This document shows positions 25,762 to 34,737 of a stretch of DNA of 64,000 bases, piece by piece. Numbering within the stretch: the first letter of the stretch is position 1; each line of letters starts with the position of its first letter. Source of the DNA: Anditalea andensis (GTDB lineage: Bacteria > Bacteroidota > Bacteroidia > Cytophagales > Cyclobacteriaceae); assembly GCF_000714815.1 (NCBI RefSeq), contig NZ_JMIH01000024.1, positions 248,001 to 312,000 of the forward strand. Reading direction: 5' to 3'. The notes beneath the pieces were generated by a model. That model was not told the DNA's origin, searched no databases, and was given only the letters and a program-made list of their open reading frames with translations. A program made the translations under genes and the position numbers.

Positions 25762-28635
25762 GTGGGAAAAAGTGGAGGTATAGTGCAAAAGTCCAACACT
25801 TATTGGATGTTGACAGGGCTATCTTTGGTCTTTGTGCTCATGTTAGTGTTTTTGGGTTTTTTATTTTATACTGCACTTTCAGATAACCTCATCACCACCC
25901 GAACCCACGAGCTGGCCAAGCAAACTGAACTGGCAGCAAATGAAGCCCAAAGAAGGCTGAATTCTTTGGAAGAGGACCTGATATATTTTACAGGGGTCAT
26001 GGAGGCCTCTTCCGATGCAATGATTCACAGCCCGGCCAATGATATCAGGACTAAGAGGCTTTTAAACACCTATGCCCCCATTATAAAAAGACTCATCATT
26101 CAGCACCCGGGAGAGAATGGTATGATAGTTTATAATCTGGTAAATCAGGATGATTTTGAAAGGATTGTAGTGAATGATCATATGGACTTTAATCCCCAAA
26201 CTAATTTTGCCGTATATGGTCCCAATAAACAAGTGCGGGTATCCATTCATCTGAATCTTCAAGAATACCTCTCTGTCCATGTACGGGATTATTATATAGG
26301 TCCCTATGGGAATAAACTGCTATTTAACCAGAATGAGCTATTATACTTATCTGATGGTGGAGATGGGGAGGTTGTTTTTTCAGCCGCTATCTTAGAACAG
26401 ATAAATCAGGACATTGCAGCTGGGCTAAAAGGTAATTATGAAGGTTCATTCTTTCAGGATGGAGAAAAATCCCAAGTGATTATAGCTCAGTACCCATTTA
26501 AAGTAAGACAATTGAACAATCAAATGGCTTTTATTTTTACCTTGGAAAAGAGCCAGATAATCTCAGGGATATACAGTGCCTATTTTTACCTGTTTGGATT
26601 TCTATTCCTATTATTATGTATAGTTCTGATCCTATTATTTAAATTTTCTAAGCAAAATGCTACCAATAATCAAATGCTATCGGATGCTTCTCAAGAACTG
26701 GATAGGCTTTTCAGGCAGCAGACTATGCTGTTACAGGAATCAAATAGTTTTGTTTACTATTTAGACCAGGATGGAAGATATATTAGAGTAAGTGATAACA
26801 TATCATCAGTCCTGGGCTACTCTCAAGAAGAGTTTATCGAAAATGTAGAAACAATTATAAAAGGGGAGAGGCAAGAAGTGGATAATGAAAAATCCTCTCA
26901 AACTGATTTACCCAAAAAAGACAATGAGACATTTGAACTGGATCTGATAAAAAAATCAGGGGAAGTTATCAGGACAAAAAATTTTGAGAAGCTATATTAT
27001 ACAGAAGAGGGTGAATTTTCAGGCAGAGTGGGCATATGTACAGATATCCAGGATAAATATTCAGCAGAAAAATCTTTGATAAACAGTGAAAATACACTCA
27101 GACTGGTCTTGGACAGTTTGCCGGATATCATTTTTATATATGACCTTACAGGTGTATATATTGATTATCATGTTAAAGAGGAAATATTACTTCTGGAACC
27201 TCCCCAGAATTCGATTGGTAAGACTATCATGGAAGTAATACCCTCACCCATGAACGTGGTGATGATGAAGGCATTTGAAAGGGCTGTGCATACCAATAGG
27301 ATGCAGACAGAAGAACTGGAGCTAATGCTTCGGAGTGGCAAAAAGACTTTTGAAGTAAGGTTTATAAAACTGGACCATAATAAAGTCATGTCCTTGGCCA
27401 GGGATACCACTAGCCAAAAACTGTTGGAAAATGGTTTACGGGAATCAAAAGATGCAGCTGAATCTGCAAGTAGGGCCAAAAGTGAATTTTTAGCCAATAT
27501 GAGTCATGAAATCCGTACACCGATGAATGGTCTGTTGGGAATGATAGGCTTATTGTCTAAGACAGCACTAAATCAACAGCAAAAGAATTATATACAGGTC
27601 ATTCAGGATTCTGGAGAATCATTGCTGACCATTATAAAGGATATATTGGATTACAGTAAGATAGAAGCAGGTAAACTGGAATTGGACCTTAAAATCGTTA
27701 ATTTCAGGGACCAGATTTATAAAATAATAAATATTTTTTCTGGATTAGTAAATGAGAAAAAAATTCATTTGTCATTAGATATTGATAATGATACGCCTAG
27801 GTGGCTATTACTGGATAGGGATAAGTTGTTTCAGATATTGTTCAACCTAGTGGGGAATGCCGTTAAGTTCACACCGGAGGAAGGTGATATCTCAGTTAAT
27901 ATAAAGGCTGAAGCCATTTTGAATAAAAACTTTATGCTTTACTTTACAGTAAAGGATAATGGAATAGGTATACCTTTAGAAAAAATACCCAACCTTACTG
28001 AGCCATTTACCCAGGTGGATGGCAGCAATACGAGGGAATATGCCGGTACTGGACTGGGGCTTGCTATTGCCCATAAGCTCATAGAATTAATGGGGGGTAC
28101 TTTGAACATAGAAAGTGCTCCAGGGCAAGGTTCTTGTTTTTCTTTTACATTATTTGTTACTTCTGCAGCTGAACCTATCGTAGATGAGGTGCCCTCACCC
28201 AGCACATCAAGCCTAGCATTGCCAGAAGAAGAATTGAAAAATCTATCTAACAGATACCCTTTATCAATACTTATGGCTGAAGATAATGAGATCAATATTC
28301 AGTTTATGAATATAATCTTTGGACAGATGGGGTACCGTCCTGACCTTGCCAAAAACGGTATGGAGGCCGTAGATAAGTGCAGGTCAAAATCCTACGACCT
28401 AATTTTTATGGATAATCAAATGCCTAAGATGAACGGGCTCGAAGCTACTAAAGCTATAAGGAAATTACCTGATGGCCATAGGCCGGTTATTATTGGCTTA
28501 TCTGCCAATATCTTTCAGGAAGAGATCGATAAAGCATATGAAGCAGGTATGGATGATTACCTTACCAAACCCATAAACCTGAATCAGATATCAAACAAGA
28601 TCAAATCAAGTTATCTAAAAAATTATCCTGATTAA
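25762..28635 (+). CDS. Hybrid sensor histidine kinase (PAS-PAS-HisKA-HATPase-REC)
   Basis: 957 residues. TM1 is near 15-38, a periplasmic sensor region runs to about 265, and TM2 is near 270-293. Two PAS domains follow (about 320-440 and 445-560), then HisKA with His582 in FLANMSHEIRTPMNGLLGMI, HATPase with DKLFQILFNLVGNAVKFTPE, DNGIGIP and GTGLGLAIA, and a C-terminal receiver with Asp884 in LIFMDNQMPKMNG. The start used here is GTG at 25762, 1 base after the Cache gene stop; a second GTG at 25783 with GGAGG 4 bases before it is an alternative. No output regulator is encoded nearby, so phosphate probably passes to a protein elsewhere. Confidence 0.9.
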   Translation: MGKSGGIVQKSNTYWMLTGLSLVFVLMLVFLGFLFYTALSDNLITTRTHELAKQTELAANEAQRRLNSLEEDLIYFTGVMEASSDAMIHSPANDIRTKRLLNTYAPIIKRLIIQHPGENGMIVYNLVNQDDFERIVVNDHMDFNPQTNFAVYGPNKQVRVSIHLNLQEYLSVHVRDYYIGPYGNKLLFNQNELLYLSDGGDGEVVFSAAILEQINQDIAAGLKGNYEGSFFQDGEKSQVIIAQYPFKVRQLNNQMAFIFTLEKSQIISGIYSAYFYLFGFLFLLLCIVLILLFKFSKQNATNNQMLSDASQELDRLFRQQTMLLQESNSFVYYLDQDGRYIRVSDNISSVLGYSQEEFIENVETIIKGERQEVDNEKSSQTDLPKKDNETFELDLIKKSGEVIRTKNFEKLYYTEEGEFSGRVGICTDIQDKYSAEKSLINSENTLRLVLDSLPDIIFIYDLTGVYIDYHVKEEILLLEPPQNSIGKTIMEVIPSPMNVVMMKAFERAVHTNRMQTEELELMLRSGKKTFEVRFIKLDHNKVMSLARDTTSQKLLENGLRESKDAAESASRAKSEFLANMSHEIRTPMNGLLGMIGLLSKTALNQQQKNYIQVIQDSGESLLTIIKDILDYSKIEAGKLELDLKIVNFRDQIYKIINIFSGLVNEKKIHLSLDIDNDTPRWLLLDRDKLFQILFNLVGNAVKFTPEEGDISVNIKAEAILNKNFMLYFTVKDNGIGIPLEKIPNLTEPFTQVDGSNTREYAGTGLGLAIAHKLIELMGGTLNIESAPGQGSCFSFTLFVTSAAEPIVDEVPSPSTSSLALPEEELKNLSNRYPLSILMAEDNEINIQFMNIIFGQMGYRPDLAKNGMEAVDKCRSKSYDLIFMDNQMPKMNGLEATKAIRKLPDGHRPVIIGLSANIFQEEIDKAYEAGMDDYLTKPINLNQISNKIKSSYLKNYPD

Positions 28636-28677
28636 GATAAAAGCCGAAGAATATTCTTCGGCTTTTATCTTAATCAG
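28628..28677. terminator. Bidirectional terminator, 50-nt perfect palindrome
   Basis: All 25 pairs from 28628/28677 to 28652/28653 match; the GC part is AAGCCGAAGAA / TTCTTCGGCTT. It covers the end of the hybrid kinase gene and reaches the stop of the convergent E2 gene, with T-rich arms on both strands. Confidence 0.85.
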
Positions 28678-29981
28678 ATAGTGGAGTCCAGAGTATATCC
28701 TTCCAAATATTCTGCTACCCGCTTGACAAACATGCCACCAAGTGATCCATCTACGACACGATGGTCATAGGAATGTGATAGAAACATCTTATGTCTTATA
28801 GCTATGACATCACCTGTGGGTGTCTCTACCACAGCTGGCTTCTTAGTGATAGCTCCTACGGCTAAAATGGCCACCTGAGGCTGCATAATGATAGGAGTTC
28901 CCATTACATTGCCAAAAGACCCTACGTTAGATACTGTATAGGTACCACCGTTCAGTTCATCTGGTGAAAGTTTGTTGGTTCTGGCTCTTTGGGCCAGGTC
29001 ATTTACTTTTTTGGATAAACCAGCAAGGTTAAGCTGGTCTGCATTTCGTATGACAGGAACAATGAGGTTACCGGAAGGTAAAGCTACCGCAATTCCGATA
29101 TTGATGTTTTTTTTCTTAATGATTTTGTCACCATCAACGGAGATATTTATCATCGGAAAATCCTGTATTGCCTTGGATACAGCTTCTACGAAGAAAGGGG
29201 TAAAAGTAAGCGCTTCACCATGTTTTTGCTTATAGCTTTCCTTTACTTTGTTTCTCCAAAGTACTATATTGGTGACATCCGCTTCTACGAAAGAGGTAAC
29301 ATGAGGAGAAATACGTTTAGAATCTACCATTCTTTGAGAAATCATCTTTCTCATTCTGTCCATTTCTATTATTTCATCCCCTGCATTTACACTTACATTT
29401 ACTTTTTGCGGAGCGGAGGAAGTAGCTGCAGTTGAAGTGGCAGGCTTATCCATATCAATTTTCTGTGGCTGTGATCCACGATTTTTAAGATAGGCTAACA
29501 TATCATTTTTGGTCACCCTTCCATCTTTACCTGTGCCGGAAATCTGTGCAAGTTCTGATTTATCAATGTCTTCCTGCTTAGCTATGGATAGTACGAGCGG
29601 TGAATAAAAACGGTCGTCTCCTTCCGATGATGGTATTCCAACATTGGATAGTAGTGAATCAGTCCCCGAAGGTGCAGATGCTATGAGCGCCTCCTTTTCT
29701 TCGGTAGCGGCAGCCTGTTCTGATTCAGTTTCTACTGATCCTTCTGTTTCGATAATGGCTATAGGAGTGCCTACTGCTACGACTTCACCTTCCTTTACCA
29801 ATATCTGTTTGAGCACCCCTGCATGGGTGGCAGGTACTTCCGTATCTACTTTGTCAGTAGCAACTTCCAGTACCGATTCATCCTGCTCTATAGCATCACC
29901 TTCACTTTTAAGCCAAGTGAGGATAGTTCCCTCTATGATGCTTTCCCCCATTTTGGGCATTACCATTTCAAAAGTTGCCAT
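28674..29981 (-). CDS. 2-oxoacid dehydrogenase E2 (dihydrolipoyl acyltransferase)
   Basis: Core acyltransferase of a 2-oxoacid dehydrogenase complex, 435 residues, cytoplasmic. The lipoyl domain is at 1-75 with Lys44 in LEVATDKVDTEVPA; an Ala/Ser/Glu linker leads to the E1/E3-binding domain (about 127-165: YSPLVLSIAKQEDIDKSELA) and the catalytic domain from about 205, with His407 and Asp411 in SYDHRVVDGSLGG. One lipoyl domain and the whole pattern fit the branched-chain type best, but pyruvate or 2-oxoglutarate E2 cannot be excluded, as no E1 gene is in view. It follows cinA by 83 bases on the same strand. Confidence 0.9.
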   Translation of the reverse strand: MATFEMVMPKMGESIIEGTILTWLKSEGDAIEQDESVLEVATDKVDTEVPATHAGVLKQILVKEGEVVAVGTPIAIIETEGSVETESEQAAATEEKEALIASAPSGTDSLLSNVGIPSSEGDDRFYSPLVLSIAKQEDIDKSELAQISGTGKDGRVTKNDMLAYLKNRGSQPQKIDMDKPATSTAATSSAPQKVNVSVNAGDEIIEMDRMRKMISQRMVDSKRISPHVTSFVEADVTNIVLWRNKVKESYKQKHGEALTFTPFFVEAVSKAIQDFPMINISVDGDKIIKKKNINIGIAVALPSGNLIVPVIRNADQLNLAGLSKKVNDLAQRARTNKLSPDELNGGTYTVSNVGSFGNVMGTPIIMQPQVAILAVGAITKKPAVVETPTGDVIAIRHKMFLSHSYDHRVVDGSLGGMFVKRVAEYLEGYTLDSTI

Positions 29982-30064
29982 AATTTATTATTTAATTGGG
30001 TTTATCTCCGAAATTTAAAATTAAATTTTAATTAGGTGTTTACAAAATCATTTTAATAAAATTT

Positions 30065-31321
30065 TCATTCGTTGATTTCCAAAATGCAGTTTCTTAATAA
30101 ATTTAATGCAGAAAGTGCAGAAATCTGTATGTTCAGCATTCTGTCACTGGCCAGTTGTAGTTTTTTAGTGACCACTTTATCATTATATGCACAGGCTAGC
30201 CAGACAGTTCCTACTGGCTTGGCAGCGGTACCTCCATCAGGGCCGGCGATCCCGCTACTGGCCAGCCCGAAATCTGCCCCGAATTTCATTCTTACATTCT
30301 GTGCCATTTCTATCACAGTTTCTTCACTTACTGCTCCAGATAGGTCTAGTGTATGCTGGTTCACTTCCAAGAGAGTAGTCTTAAACCCGTTGTGATAGGG
30401 AATGATACTTCCTTGGTAATAAGCACTAGACCCAGGTATGCGGGTAATCATGTGAGAAACATATCCTCCTGTGCAGCTTTCTGCTATTGCCAGTGTGGAT
30501 TTTCTGTTTAATAATAAATTACCTACCGCCTCTTCTAAAGTTTCGTCATCATATCCAAATACGTATTTTTCTATTGAAGGCAATAATTTAGTTATCAGAT
30601 GATTTACTTCCTCCTGTAGTGTATCCAGATTTTTTCCGAAAGCAGTAAGTCTTAACCTGACCTGTCCCAGTGATGGTAAGTATGCCAATTTAATATGGGC
30701 AGGTAGGCTTTTTTCCCAGTCATGTATCAAGTCTGAGAGCCAGCTTTCACCTATACCTGTTGTCTGAATTATTTTATGATAAATTACGGGTAATTTAAAG
30801 CGTTCTTTGATTTGAGGTAGTACGAAGGATTCCATCAGGTGCTTCATCTCATGGGGGACGCCGGGCATAGACATCCATAATGCACCGTTTTCTTCAAACC
30901 ACATCCCGGGGGCTGTGCCCATCAGGTTGGGTACATATTGGCATTTGGTGGGTAGGTGTGCCTGTAGCTTGTTGAGTTCAGTAAGTTCTCTTCCCCTTTT
31001 AGAAAAAAAAGCAGAAACAGCTTCTAAAGCTTCAGGCACTAGGGACAATTCACAGTTGAAGTATTTGGCAAGTAATGGCTTGGTAAGATCATCACTGGTA
31101 GGTCCCAATCCTCCGGTGATAAGTATGATATCAGCCCGGTGCTCTGCTGCCCTAAAAGCTGAAAGAATAGATGCTTCATCATCCCCTATGGTAGTCCTGT
31201 GTATGACGCTTACACCGATCAGTGTTAGCACTTGGCTGATCCAGAGACTATTTGTGTCTATAATCTGACCATAAAGGAGTTCATCTCCTATAGCCAATAT
31301 CTCTGCTTTGATTTCTTTCAT
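30065..31321 (-). CDS. cinA: CinA-family protein (MoCF-like domain + NMN deamidase domain)
   Basis: 418 residues in two domains. The N-terminal MoCF-like half has AEILAIGDELLYGQIIDTNS and LITGGLGPTSDDLT and is the ADP-ribose pyrophosphatase-type part in known CinA proteins. The C-terminal half (about 255-415) has TLAIAESCTGGYVSHMIT and FGLASSGIAGPDGGTAAKPV, the signature of nicotinamide-mononucleotide deamidase. Role: recycling of pyridine nucleotide breakdown products. folA is 31 bases upstream and E2 83 bases downstream, all on the minus strand, so the three may form one unit. Confidence 0.95.
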   Translation of the reverse strand: MKEIKAEILAIGDELLYGQIIDTNSLWISQVLTLIGVSVIHRTTIGDDEASILSAFRAAEHRADIILITGGLGPTSDDLTKPLLAKYFNCELSLVPEALEAVSAFFSKRGRELTELNKLQAHLPTKCQYVPNLMGTAPGMWFEENGALWMSMPGVPHEMKHLMESFVLPQIKERFKLPVIYHKIIQTTGIGESWLSDLIHDWEKSLPAHIKLAYLPSLGQVRLRLTAFGKNLDTLQEEVNHLITKLLPSIEKYVFGYDDETLEEAVGNLLLNRKSTLAIAESCTGGYVSHMITRIPGSSAYYQGSIIPYHNGFKTTLLEVNQHTLDLSGAVSEETVIEMAQNVRMKFGADFGLASSGIAGPDGGTAAKPVGTVWLACAYNDKVVTKKLQLASDRMLNIQISALSALNLLRNCILEINE

Positions 31322-31352
31322 AAGTAAAAGTACCGTTCTGGTATGGATAGGT

Positions 31353-31847
31353 TTATTTTCTTATATAGGTATTGATGTCAAAGCTAAATTCGTTTTTTTC
31401 ATCTGCATCATGGTGGACACTGGAAACAATATCCCATTCACTCCAGTTTATCTCCGGAAAATAGGTGTCGCCATCTGGCTGGGCATTGACTTCAGTGATG
31501 ATCATCTCATCTACCAGCGGTAGAGCCATTTTATAGATTTCTCCTCCTCCTGATATAAATATCTTTTCCAGCTGCTTTTTTTTACAGATTGCTATGGCCT
31601 CCTTTAAATCTGTCACCACATGATGTCCATCCGGTACAGTATACTTTTTGTTTCTGGTGATCACCACAGATGTGCGATTCGGTAGCGGCTTTTCAGTGGA
31701 TTCAAAAGTTTTACGGCCCATAATCAGGTGGTGGCCGGTAGTGGTGCTTTTAAAGTGGCGAAGATCAGCTGATAGTTTCCATACCAGTGAGTTGTCTTTA
31801 CCGATTACGTTGTTTTGAGCTTTTGCTACTATTAAGGATATTTTCAA
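31353..31847 (-). CDS. folA: Dihydrofolate reductase
   Basis: NADPH-dependent reduction of dihydrofolate to tetrahydrofolate. The 164-residue protein shows the family motifs: MKISLIVAKAQNNVIGKDNS, the W21-equivalent in LVWKLSADLRHFKSTTTGH, HLIMGRKTFES with the cofactor-binding Arg/Lys/Thr, IFISGGGEIY and the C-terminal DTYFPEINWSEW. First gene of the apparent folA-cinA-E2 group. No thyA lies directly next to it. Confidence 0.95.
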   Translation of the reverse strand: MKISLIVAKAQNNVIGKDNSLVWKLSADLRHFKSTTTGHHLIMGRKTFESTEKPLPNRTSVVITRNKKYTVPDGHHVVTDLKEAIAICKKKQLEKIFISGGGEIYKMALPLVDEMIITEVNAQPDGDTYFPEINWSEWDIVSSVHHDADEKNEFSFDINTYIRK

Positions 31848-32497
31848 AATCTTTTTATTTCGTTACAAGATACCAAGATTTGGTTTTACTACAAAAAGAT
31901 CCCCAAAGTAAAAGGGACAATGAAAATTTAGTGGTTTAATTTGCTTATCCCCGTATATTATGCGGCAGCTGTTCAAATTTTATCAGAGATTTAAAAACCT
32001 GATGTCGAACATTTACCATTTGGGCTCAATTGTTTTTGATTTTACCATAGCCTTATGGATGGTATTGAAAATTATTATGATCAGCTTCTACCACAGAAGA
32101 TGGTACTTTTAAAACCAGGTGTTGGTTTTGCTTCCACTATTGATCTCCCACTGCCTGTGTTTTTGGATCATTAGGAGGATATTTTCAGTATTCCGGTAAG
32201 CTATTGAGAGGCAGTGATGTCATTATATTTCTGGAAATATCAAAATGGCAATATTGTAATTATTGGGAATAGCTCCTATGTAAATGCCACGCTACCTCAG
32301 CCATTTTCATTGCACTTAAATCTGCTGTAAATAACCGGAAAACCCTTTATTGTTCCACCTTTCTCCTTGGATTTCGGTACCTTAACCACTTATATCCACG
32401 TGATACCTATACGATCTGTAATTTTTTCTAAAATCATTTAAAACATCTATACATGCATCTTTTGACTATTGTCAAAAAAAATATAATGATTCCTTCA
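31848..32497. other. Gene-poor interval, possibly with decayed coding sequence
   Basis: About 650 bases without a convincing gene. A 50-codon ORF (31960-32112, plus) starts MRQLFKFYQRFKNLM and is hydrophobic at its end. In another plus frame, 32040-32330 is open except for two stops (TAG at 32172-32174 and a TGA further on) and reads protein-like stretches such as QNGNIVIIGNSSYVNATLP. Neither is strong evidence. A decayed gene or chance ORFs are equally possible. Confidence 0.3.
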
Positions 32498-33418
32498 CTA
32501 TATTTTATTTCCTCTCAAAAAATCTTCGATTTGCATTCTTTTTTTTCCTTCCAGCTGAAGTTCTAAAATGGATAAGGCCCCATTTCCGGTTTGAAAATGC
32601 AGATAAGATTTACCGTCAGTTTCATATTCTCCTATTTGGAGGTGTTTATTTTCTTTAACGGGTTCGGTTTTGTAAATTTTCAGCAATCTGTCACCGATGA
32701 TGCACCAGGCAGCAGGGTAAGGGCTAAGGCCTCTTATGAAATTATGTATACTTTCCGCAGGTTTGCTCCAGTCTATTTTACAGGTTTCTTTAAATAGCTT
32801 TGGAGCTTCATGTATAGCCTTACCTTCATCCTGCTCTATAGGCTGAACCTGATCTTCATCTATGGCCTGGATAGTCTTTACTACAAGTTTTGCGCCTTTT
32901 GCCATCAATCTTTCATAGAGAGAACCCACATTATCATCAGGATGAATAGGTTCTTTTTCCTGAAAAATAATACTTCCGGTATCTATTTGATGTTTCAGAA
33001 AAAATGTAGTAATACCTGTTTCTTTCTCACCGTTAATGATGGCCCAGTTGATAGGTGCTGCACCGCGATAGTTGGGCAGCAGCGATGCGTGAAGGTTAAA
33101 TGTCCCTTTAGAAGGCATATTCCACACTGCCTCAGGAAGCATTCTAAAGGCTACCACCACCTGGATATCGGCTTTATATCCTGCCAGTTCGTCGATAAAC
33201 GCTGGGTCTTTTAGATTGGCAGGTTGAAGAACCGGTATCCCCTGCTTCGCAGCAGCTTCCTTTACAGGTGAGGGGATCATCTTTTTCCCCCTGCCTTTAG
33301 GTTTATCCGGAGCGGTAATCACTGCGACTACATTCCATCCGTTTTCTACAAGAACTTCAAGTGAGGGTACAGCAAATTCTGGAGTACCCATAAATATAAT
33401 TCTCAGGTTTTTATCCAT
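32498..33418 (-). CDS. fmt: Methionyl-tRNA formyltransferase
   Basis: Formylates initiator Met-tRNA using 10-formyl-tetrahydrofolate. 306 residues, the usual size. Motifs: RIIFMGTPEFAVPSLEVL at the N-terminus, the catalytic Asn/His in TFNLHASLLPNYRGAAPINW, the Asp in KHQIDTGSIIFQE, and the C-terminal OB-like domain with FIRGLSPYPAAW. Single gene. No def gene lies next to it in this window. Confidence 0.97.
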   Translation of the reverse strand: MDKNLRIIFMGTPEFAVPSLEVLVENGWNVVAVITAPDKPKGRGKKMIPSPVKEAAAKQGIPVLQPANLKDPAFIDELAGYKADIQVVVAFRMLPEAVWNMPSKGTFNLHASLLPNYRGAAPINWAIINGEKETGITTFFLKHQIDTGSIIFQEKEPIHPDDNVGSLYERLMAKGAKLVVKTIQAIDEDQVQPIEQDEGKAIHEAPKLFKETCKIDWSKPAESIHNFIRGLSPYPAAWCIIGDRLLKIYKTEPVKENKHLQIGEYETDGKSYLHFQTGNGALSILELQLEGKKRMQIEDFLRGNKI

Positions 33419-33502
33419 TAATGTCTTTGGTCTAATAAAAGTAAGCCTACAAAATCTAAAAGATAAATTTGATTTTGAAGGTAAATTAAATTGAATTGAA
33501 AT

Positions 33503-34696
33503 CTAATAAATTAAATATTGCTCACGCATAGTCTTATAAACGGTAAGATCATTTTGCCATGATTGTCTTATTTCCTCTTCTGATTTTCCTGCCAAAATAT
33601 CCTTTCTCAGTTTATCCGTACCGGCCAGTTTATCAAAGAAGTTATTGAAAAATTTATCAGATTTACCTGATTTCTGAAAGGCATCCAGCAGATACGATAA
33701 GCTGAATCTGTGGTCCAAAGAAATTTCCCTGAGGTCTCTGCCATAACAGGTTTTGTTCTGGTGGGGAGGGTTTTTAGACATTCCTTCAATGCTTTTTGGG
33801 GTAAAGCTAAAATTACCAAACCCTTGATCCGGATAGCCATAAACCTGAAAAGGGAAGAGGGTACCCCTGCCTACACTTACGTCTGTACCTTCAAAAAAAC
33901 ATAAAGAAGGGTAAAGTCTTATGGATACGTCATTTGGCAGGTTAGGAGAAGGTTTGATGGGTAGGGAATAAGCCATTTTAGGGTTCCAGTTTTCTGTTTT
34001 GATTACAGTTATGTCTGCTTTTACCTGATTTTTCAGCCAGCCTTCCCCATTGATCATTCCAGCTAATTCACCCACTGTGAGGCCGTGTACTACCGGTATA
34101 GGGTGCATGCCAACAAAGCTGGTAAAACCTTTTTCCAAGACGGGGCCATCTATATAATCACCATTTGGGTTTGGTCGATCCAGGATTATAAGCGGAATAT
34201 TATTTTCGGCACAGGCTTCCATTACATAGTGGAGTGTACTGATGTAGGTATAAAATCTTACACCTACATCCTGCAGGTCGTATATCATGATATCTATACC
34301 TGAAAGTGCTTCTTTAGAGGGTTTTTTATTATTACCATAAAGAGAAATTACGGGAAGGCCTGTTTTTTTATCAATTTCATTATTGACCACTTCACCAGCA
34401 TCCGCATCCCCTCTAAACCCATGCTCCGGCACATATACTTTCTTTACCTTCTGCTGGGATTGAAGGAGGAAATCCACGAGGTGCAGATTGTTTTTTTGTG
34501 ATAATATGGAAGTTTGGTTAACCACCAACCCTATGTTTTTTCCTTCTACCAAATGCAGGTAAGCTTCAGATCTATCTGCACCGGTTTTGGCTATAGGTTC
34601 AGATGTAGACTTTAATGCATTAGCATCCGGAGCTTTGCAAAACGCCAGGGAGTGCAGGAAAAAAGTAAGGATAAATATTAATTTCAAATGCTTCAT
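33503..34696 (-). CDS. namZ: DUF1343 exo-beta-N-acetylmuramidase (NamZ-like)
   Basis: Exported 397-residue protein with a signal peptide (LIFILTFFLHSLAFC). It has the DUF1343 blocks: IGLVVNQTSIL, VYVPEHGFRGDADAGEVV, DIMIYDLQDVGVRFYTYIST, IILDRPNPNGDYIDGP, HGLTVGELAGMINGEGWL and the end with EEEIRQSWQ. Family members (NamZ) release N-acetylmuramic acid from the non-reducing end of peptidoglycan fragments, so cell-wall recycling is the likely role. No MurNAc kinase or etherase gene is beside it. The divergent gene is a lipoprotein-release permease. Confidence 0.9.
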   Translation of the reverse strand: MKHLKLIFILTFFLHSLAFCKAPDANALKSTSEPIAKTGADRSEAYLHLVEGKNIGLVVNQTSILSQKNNLHLVDFLLQSQQKVKKVYVPEHGFRGDADAGEVVNNEIDKKTGLPVISLYGNNKKPSKEALSGIDIMIYDLQDVGVRFYTYISTLHYVMEACAENNIPLIILDRPNPNGDYIDGPVLEKGFTSFVGMHPIPVVHGLTVGELAGMINGEGWLKNQVKADITVIKTENWNPKMAYSLPIKPSPNLPNDVSIRLYPSLCFFEGTDVSVGRGTLFPFQVYGYPDQGFGNFSFTPKSIEGMSKNPPHQNKTCYGRDLREISLDHRFSLSYLLDAFQKSGKSDKFFNNFFDKLAGTDKLRKDILAGKSEEEIRQSWQNDLTVYKTMREQYLIY

Positions 34697-34737
34697 GTTA
34701 ATTTGCGATAGAATTTAAACAAAAATAAGATACTTCC

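Noticed and set aside
31960-32112. 50-residue hydrophobic ORF after folA
   Set aside because: No homologue pattern recognised, no supporting promoter, and chance ORFs of this size are common in AT-rich gaps.
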